Source of the DNA: CAWKEY01 sp963848675
GTDB lineage: Bacteria; Pseudomonadota; Gammaproteobacteria; Methylococcales; Methylomonadaceae
DNA: 9,854 bases
Direction: 5' to 3'
NCBI GenBank assembly: GCA_963848675.1
Contig: CAWKEY010000033.1
Span: forward strand, 1-9,854
Part shown: positions 6,492 to 9,854 of the stretch, piece by piece
Layout of the letters: each line of letters opens with the position of its first letter
Position numbering within the stretch: position 1 is the first letter of the stretch
The notes under the pieces: model-generated
Seen by the model: the letters and a program-made list of their open reading frames with translations, nothing else
Databases searched by the model: none
Told to the model about the DNA's origin: nothing
Made by a program: the position numbers and the translations under genes

Positions 6492-6522
6492 CCCTTTTTT
6501 TTTAGACATTCAATGCATTGTG

Positions 6523-7236
6523 CTAATCAGCTCCCAATTTTGCCATCTGAGTGGGTGAAGCTTGATCACTGATGCTTTTATCAAGCACAGCAATCGCTTC
6601 CTCACAGCTAATTGTGTTTGCTGTATTGTCAAGCAGATAGTCCGCCAAACCTTCAATAGCTTTCCAATGCGCAGGGGAGTTTATAAATTGAAAAGCTTTG
6701 TTAAAGAACTCGGAAAGCTTTTGTTCATGCAGACTTTTCGTTGCAATAAAAACATCCAGATAATCATTAATCTTTTCAAGGTCAGAACTACCGCCGTAAT
6801 AATGTAGCGCATTGATGTTAACCAGATGTGCAGTAAAAGACTCATTATCGCGAAGTGCCACATACTTTGCTTCCGCCAGGGGGCCGATCAGCAAATTGAT
6901 CATATCCGCTTCAAAAGCGGTTCGATACGCATCTTGCTCGGTGGCTGAGAAGTAACTGGCACTTTCAATCAAGGCAACCGGCAAACTCTGAATCAGACAG
7001 CCGCCCTCAACGACGCCGACAAAGTGTTCATGCGCCAATAAGCTGTCGTTCAACGAGGTGTTTTTCGGGCGTTCCCAGGCTTTAATTGTGATTTGAAAAA
7101 ATACCGGCGGGAGTTGTTTTTGTTTGTTGTAAAGATAAATGGCGGCGGCGTGCCCCGCTTCATGGAAAGCGGTTTGTCTGATCAATTCTTGATCATCAAT
7201 GGGACAGATTGTGTTTATCTGGTAATTCCGTTTCAT
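6523..7236 (-). CDS. Free-standing M41-like (FtsH-type) zinc metallopeptidase domain protein
   Basis: A 237-residue soluble protein with the zinc-binding motif AFHEAGHAAAIYL (H25, E26, H29 from the chosen start). Further on, LLIGPLAEAKYV resembles the FtsH GRxAE helix. GGSSDLEKI matches the FtsH segment that supplies the third zinc ligand, here D152. Unlike FtsH it has no AAA ATPase and no membrane segments, and about 50 extra residues lie between the HEAGH helix and the Asp. It is therefore a stand-alone M41-type fold, presumably cytoplasmic; the substrate is unknown. A longer frame to an ATG at 7281 would add MSSPDRIFFSLLVGI, but those codons are the loop, stem and T run of an intrinsic terminator, so I prefer the ATG at 7236. 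Neither start has a good ribosome binding site (GGGA lies very close to 7236). No partner gene is adjacent. Confidence 0.75.
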   Translation of the reverse strand: MKRNYQINTICPIDDQELIRQTAFHEAGHAAAIYLYNKQKQLPPVFFQITIKAWERPKNTSLNDSLLAHEHFVGVVEGGCLIQSLPVALIESASYFSATEQDAYRTAFEADMINLLIGPLAEAKYVALRDNESFTAHLVNINALHYYGGSSDLEKINDYLDVFIATKSLHEQKLSEFFNKAFQFINSPAHWKAIEGLADYLLDNTANTISCEEAIAVLDKSISDQASPTQMAKLGAD

Positions 7237-7254
7237 GATCCCAACCAGAAGGCT

Positions 7255-7291
7255 AAAAAAGATGCGGTCAGGGCTGCTCATCTGACCGCAT
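7255..7291 (-). terminator. Intrinsic terminator/attenuator in the leader of the M41-like gene
   Basis: On the minus strand, ATGCGGTCAG (7291-7282) pairs perfectly with CTGACCGCAT (7271-7262) across a 10-nt loop and is followed by C and six T (7260-7255). This is a textbook rho-independent terminator. It ends only 18 bp before the ATG at 7236, too close for a promoter to fit after it. Transcripts of that gene must therefore read through it, which implies regulated attenuation. The alternative is that it ends an unseen upstream minus-strand transcript. Confidence 0.7.
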
Positions 7292-7300
7292 AACGAGGAA

Positions 7301-7375
7301 GGATACTAAAAACTCTAATCCCTTTAGGAATGGGAGCGCATACAAGAGTTGCACGCATTCTAGTGACTGTATCCA
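7301..7375 (-). ncRNA. Candidate structured leader RNA upstream of the attenuator
   Basis: On the minus strand three stems nest. The outer is GGATAC/GTATCC (7375-7370 with 7306-7301), the middle AACTCT/AGAGTT (7351-7346 with 7316-7311), and the inner TCCC/GGGA around a short loop near 7319-7336. The fold ends 10 nt before the terminator hairpin, which is the layout of a riboswitch or protein-responsive leader. I do not recognise a known class. The stems are short, so chance is possible; only covariation would settle it. Confidence 0.35.
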
Positions 7376-7393
7376 ACCTTGAAAATGTGGCGG

Positions 7394-7416
7394 ATTGCCG
7401 CGCGGCAATTTGCCGC
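7394..7416. promoter_or_regulatory. Two overlapping, mutually exclusive palindromes between the M41-like gene and ihfB
   Basis: ATTGCCGCGCGGCAAT (7394-7409) is a perfect 16-bp palindrome. GCGGCAA-T-TTGCCGC (7402-7416) is a second perfect inverted repeat sharing eight bases with it. The site lies in the divergent intergenic region between 7236 and 7603, so it could be an operator for either gene, or two competing RNA hairpins in the minus-strand leader. No other gene lies in 7292-7602. Confidence 0.4.
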
Positions 7417-7602
7417 TGCAAATGGCACATTAAATGCTTATTCTTTTAGTTTGCGCTGTTAAAGCTGCCTCCAAATGGCGTGGAAACGCGGCCTAAATAA
7501 AGTATTTAATATCCCTTGATGGGGCATTTCGCGCAGCAAAATAGGGCATATCACACACCCGCTTTGCTTATTGACGGCATATCCATAGGTACAACACCGC
7601 AC

Positions 7603-7908
7603 ATGACTAAATCAGAACTCATTGAAGCATTGGCTGCCAAGCAACCTCATTTGGCACGCAAAGATGTGGAACTGGCAGTTACCTGCATACTAGAGCACAT
7701 GAGCCAAACACTAATAGCTCACGAAAGAATCGAAATTCGAGGCTTTGGTAGTTTTTCGGTGCATTATCAATCGCCCCATATAGGACGAAACCCCAGGTCG
7801 GGTGAGCCATTACAGTTACCCGCTACTTATCGGCCCTATTTCAAACCCGGCAAAGACCTAGCGCAACGCATTGATCGACTAAAGACTGCATTCCCGATTA
7901 GAGGGTAG
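7603..7908 (+). CDS. ihfB: Integration host factor beta subunit (IHF-beta), orphan copy
   Basis: A 101-residue DNA-bending nucleoid protein. MTKSELIEALAAKQPHLA at the start, IEIRGFGSFSVHY, the GRNPRSGE arm with its conserved Pro, and YFKPGKDL all follow the IHF-beta pattern rather than HU. It would pair with IHF-alpha, which is encoded elsewhere, to bend DNA at promoters, origins and recombination sites. I chose the ATG at 7603 because homology begins exactly there. The frame is open upstream to a TTG at 7516, but that extension looks non-homologous. The ribosome binding site is weak (AGGT at 7587-7590). The tail, QRIDRLKTAFPIRG, is a few residues longer than usual. The gene is alone here, without the rpsA that usually precedes ihfB, so it may be a second copy. 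It ends in its own terminator. Confidence 0.92.
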   Translation: MTKSELIEALAAKQPHLARKDVELAVTCILEHMSQTLIAHERIEIRGFGSFSVHYQSPHIGRNPRSGEPLQLPATYRPYFKPGKDLAQRIDRLKTAFPIRG

Positions 7909-7933
7909 GCTTAGGTGTAGCGGCTTGCGTTTG

Positions 7934-7967
7934 AAATCGGCCGGGCTCGCATTTATCGCCGATTTTT
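7934..7967 (+). terminator. Intrinsic terminator of ihfB
   Basis: AAATCGGC (7934-7941) pairs with GCCGATTT (7958-7965) across a 16-nt loop and runs into a T tract (TTTTT in all). It begins 26 nt after the ihfB stop. The long loop makes it weaker than the best terminators, but position and T run fit. Confidence 0.6.
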
Positions 7968-8288
7968 GCTCAAATTAATTGCAAATCAAATAGCCACTGG
8001 GCTCAGATTATCTGAAAATGAGCTTGCATTTATCCGCACCGGCTCGCAATCCATATTCGTGGTGTAATGCGCCATTCAAAATTGACGCGTTGCGGTGAGC
8101 TGATCGGCCTGTTACGTGCCCAAGGCGAAGCTCAATGAAAATCTTTCAACGTCCGTGTAACAAACATCCGAGTTGGCCTTCAATGACTATGTCGGATGAT
8201 GTGTTTTGGAGAATTACCTGTATGCTCAACCGGCAATGGAAGCTTCGATGGGAGGCGCGAGCTGTACACCTAATCAATGAGGTGCCGT
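7968..8288. other. Intergenic stretch leading into the GC-rich region
   Basis: No gene is visible. It contains a short direct repeat with the terminator loop (GCTYGCATTTATC at 7945-7957 and 8022-8034), a small dyad TCAGA-TTA-TCTGA (8003-8015), and CATCCGA/TCGGATG arms at 8165-8171 and 8192-8198. Base composition rises gradually toward 8289. I could not fix an insertion boundary, inverted repeat or tRNA-type attachment site. The promoter of the downstream gene should lie here, but I see no clear one. Confidence 0.4.
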
Positions 8289-9854
8289 ATGACGGAGTTG
8301 AGCCATAGCATACGATTCACAGTCGTTGGGCAGGGCGAACAGGGCGAGAGGTGGCAGCTGCTCCTCGAGTCCGAGCTCGCCCGTACACACCACCTCACAG
8401 CCGAACTAGCACATGCAGACGCCCTCGTCATCGTGATCGGTCCGTCTTTCTCGGAAGCGCTGGACCGCATACCAGGCAAGAAAAACAGATGTGTCGAGGC
8501 GATTCGCGGCGCGCTTGCTCAGGGGAAGATGCTCTTGCCCGTCACGGCGGGAGATGCTGCTCTGCCACAGGCGGGCACGCTCCCCGAGGACATCCGCGGC
8601 CTCACCATGTTCCAGGCGCTCACTCTCGATCGCGAGTCCGGCGTTCCGGGGCTGGCGGCCAGGCTCGTCGTCGCAGCGACCACCGCGGGACAGAAGTACG
8701 TGCTCCCAAATCAGAGTCGTCGCGTATTCATCTCCTACCGAAGGGACGACTGCTGGTACTGGGCGAGCCTTCTGGGGGCGGCGCTCACCCTGCGTCTCGG
8801 CGCCCCGAACGTGTTCTTCGACATCGGCAGCATCGAACCGGGACGGCGTTTCGACACGGAGATCCAGGCGCGCCTGCGAGCGTCGACTGACGTGGTGGTC
8901 CTCGTCGGTCCCTCCTTCCTTGCCTGCGACGAGACGGGTCGGCGCAGGATCGACGACCCCAACGACTTTGTGCGCCGCGAGATCGCAGAGGCAGTGCGCA
9001 ACCGGACGACAATCGACGTCGTCCTGACCGGGGACGCCACCTTGCCCGACAGCGCCCAGCTCCCGGCCGACATCGCGCCGGCGTTTCGTTGTGCAGCGCC
9101 GCTGTGTTTAAGGGACCACCGCGACGTTGGTGCACTCTCCGATGCGATCATCGCGCGCCGAACTGCCCTCAGCCTGTTCCCTGTACCTATCTCACCGCTG
9201 CTGGCCGGGAAGCACAAGGAGGGGCGCTTTATCGCGGACGCCGGTTCGCGCCTAGCCGAGCTCGGGTGGCGGCCTGTGGAAATCGGCAAGAGCAAGGGTA
9301 CCGTCGCCATGACCCGCGCCGATGCGGAGGGGTTCCGTTTCGTCTTCGACTTCCAGCACTTCGACCTGGTGCTTGAGGAGCACGCCCGCAGCCTGTCCAC
9401 CCTCGGGCTGAAGCTGTGGATCAAGCGCGCCCGCTTTCCCTTCGGGCTGGATGACACGGATCGGGGCGCGGTTACGCCTTCTGATGCACGGGTCGAAGCG
9501 ATGGCGGACCCCGGTGCCTACCTCGACCGTGTCGGTCGTACCAACCTCGATGACCTCCCAATTCCGCCCAAGTCGCTGCCGTGGCTGTCCGGGTTCGCGC
9601 GCGGCCTCGCGCAGCCAGGACATCGCGCGCTCGTCCAACAGTCGCGCGAGCAGGAGCGCCTCCGTGCCAGAGGCGGGCTGCCTGAGTTGTCGCGCATCGC
9701 CAAGGTGGGGCTCGGAAAAGACGTAAGGGCACAGGCGGTGGCCTTCAACGCCGTCACGGGCCAGTTCCTCGCCGGGTCGAACTGGGGGTCTCTATTCCAT
9801 CGATGCCGGGCAGGCGAGCGCTCGAAGGATCGGGCGCTGCCTCGACCTGCTGGC
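8289..9854 (+). CDS. Tandem TIR-domain protein with start of a beta-propeller (partial, runs off the window)
   Basis: The frame from ATG 8289 stays open for all 522 codons to the window edge. The start is supported by GAGGTG at 8279-8284 and an in-frame stop at 8271. Residues 144-285 are a complete TIR domain: RRVFISYRRDD (144-154), VFFDIGSIEPG, FDTEIQARL with E191 as the likely catalytic glutamate, DVVVLVGPSF (201-210), DDPNDFVRREI and LPADI (258-262). TIR domains of this kind hydrolyse NAD+ or make cyclic ADP-ribose signals, often in antiphage defence. Residues 44-105 repeat its second half (DALVIVIGPSF, then LPEDIRGL) but lack the FISYRR strand and the Glu, so this is a degenerate TIR. Residues about 300-470 are unrecognised. 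From 478, VRAQAVAF and FLAGSNWG resemble the first blade of a WD40-like propeller. Codon use is strongly GC3-rich (33 of 40 codons at 8880-8999), unlike the rest of the window, pointing to transfer. The frame seems to slip at the G5 run 9784-9788. Confidence 0.82.
   Translation, partial: MTELSHSIRFTVVGQGEQGERWQLLLESELARTHHLTAELAHADALVIVIGPSFSEALDRIPGKKNRCVEAIRGALAQGKMLLPVTAGDAALPQAGTLPEDIRGLTMFQALTLDRESGVPGLAARLVVAATTAGQKYVLPNQSRRVFISYRRDDCWYWASLLGAALTLRLGAPNVFFDIGSIEPGRRFDTEIQARLRASTDVVVLVGPSFLACDETGRRRIDDPNDFVRREIAEAVRNRTTIDVVLTGDATLPDSAQLPADIAPAFRCAAPLCLRDHRDVGALSDAIIARRTALSLFPVPISPLLAGKHKEGRFIADAGSRLAELGWRPVEIGKSKGTVAMTRADAEGFRFVFDFQHFDLVLEEHARSLSTLGLKLWIKRARFPFGLDDTDRGAVTPSDARVEAMADPGAYLDRVGRTNLDDLPIPPKSLPWLSGFARGLAQPGHRALVQQSREQERLRARGGLPELSRIAKVGLGKDVRAQAVAFNAVTGQFLAGSNWGSLFHRCRAGERSKDRALPRPAG
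9784..9788 (+). other. G5 run with probable frame slip in the TIR/propeller gene
   Basis: After N498-W499 the open frame becomes GSLFHRCRAGERSK, which is unlike a propeller strand and poor in GC3 (12 of 22 codons). The frame starting at 9787 reads GLYSIDAGQASARRIG, with 17 of 22 codons ending in G or C, and continues the strand naturally as NWGLYSIDAG if one G is removed. Both frames stay open to the window end. A sequencing or assembly indel in the homopolymer is the likeliest cause; a real frameshift is possible. Confidence 0.5.

Noticed and set aside
6489..6503. C6T9 homopolymer pair as a phase-variation tract
   Set aside because: It lies outside any credible coding frame or promoter spacer, so no switch can be argued; noted only as a variable spot.
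6261..6509. 82-codon minus-strand frame after the M41-like gene
   Set aside because: It spans a hairpin, a degenerate repeat and the end of the MITE; the sequence looks like repeat DNA read in frame, not a protein.
7237..7281. N-terminal extension MSSPDRIFFSLLVGI of the M41-like protein
   Set aside because: Its codons coincide with a terminator loop, stem and T run, and no ribosome binding site precedes 7281; similarity starts after 7236.
7516..7602. 29-residue N-terminal extension of IHF-beta
   Set aside because: IHF-beta similarity starts exactly at the ATG at 7603, and the upstream TTG/ATG has no ribosome binding site.
8150..8205. Possible integron attC-like site (TAACAAACATCCG... with TCGGATG arms)
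   Set aside because: The core sites and spacer arrangement of attC are not met; only a 7-bp stem with a 20-nt loop is present, and no integrase gene is in the window.
8351..9757. Many overlapping long frames on both strands in the GC-rich end
   Set aside because: All are shadows of the open frame from 8289; they are arginine/serine/proline-rich, lack domains, and arise from high GC reducing stop codons.
1..9854. CRISPR arrays, tRNA or rRNA genes
   Set aside because: No regularly spaced repeats, no cloverleaf-type sequence and no rRNA signatures were seen on either strand.

Overview
The window reads as a gammaproteobacterial chromosome segment. The evidence is a GlnD-type C-terminus, a clear IHF beta subunit, an IS66-family transposon and a small RTX protein. 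A methanotroph-like (Methylococcales) host would fit the sequence character, but I hold that only weakly. About the first 8 kb is AT-leaning and rather sparsely coding; the last 1.57 kb is strikingly GC-rich and probably has another origin.

Layout. 1-1837: the last two thirds of glnD (PII uridylyltransferase/uridylyl-removing enzyme), broken by a one-base frame loss at an A8 run inside the first ACT domain. 1937-4450: a complete IS66-family element (tnpA, tnpB, tnpC on the minus strand) with matched terminal inverted repeats and a perfect 8-bp target duplication, TAAACGAA. 4459-4860: no convincing gene, one perfect hairpin. 4861-5799 (minus): a small calcium-binding RTX-repeat protein with a plausible promoter and dyad upstream. 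5800-6522: repeat-rich intergenic DNA holding an exactly 200-bp MITE-like element (25/26-bp inverted repeats, 8-bp duplication TTATACTT) and degenerate direct repeats. 6523-7236 (minus): a free-standing M41-like zinc metallopeptidase without an AAA domain. Its leader carries an intrinsic terminator immediately before the start codon and a nested stem structure upstream, together suggesting transcription attenuation. 7603-7908: an orphan ihfB with its own terminator. 8289 to the window end: a long open frame that never closes in the window. It encodes a degenerate TIR-like module, a complete TIR domain, an unrecognised middle region and what looks like the start of a beta-propeller.

The genes do not form one pathway. 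glnD is housekeeping. The middle is an accessory zone shaped by transposition, and the right end looks like a transferred TIR signalling or defence gene. The strongest candidates for something undescribed are the tandem-TIR/propeller protein and the terminator-controlled leader of the M41-like gene. Two frame breaks, in glnD at A8 and in the TIR gene at G5, both fall on homopolymer runs. Sequencing or assembly indels must therefore be excluded before either is called biology.
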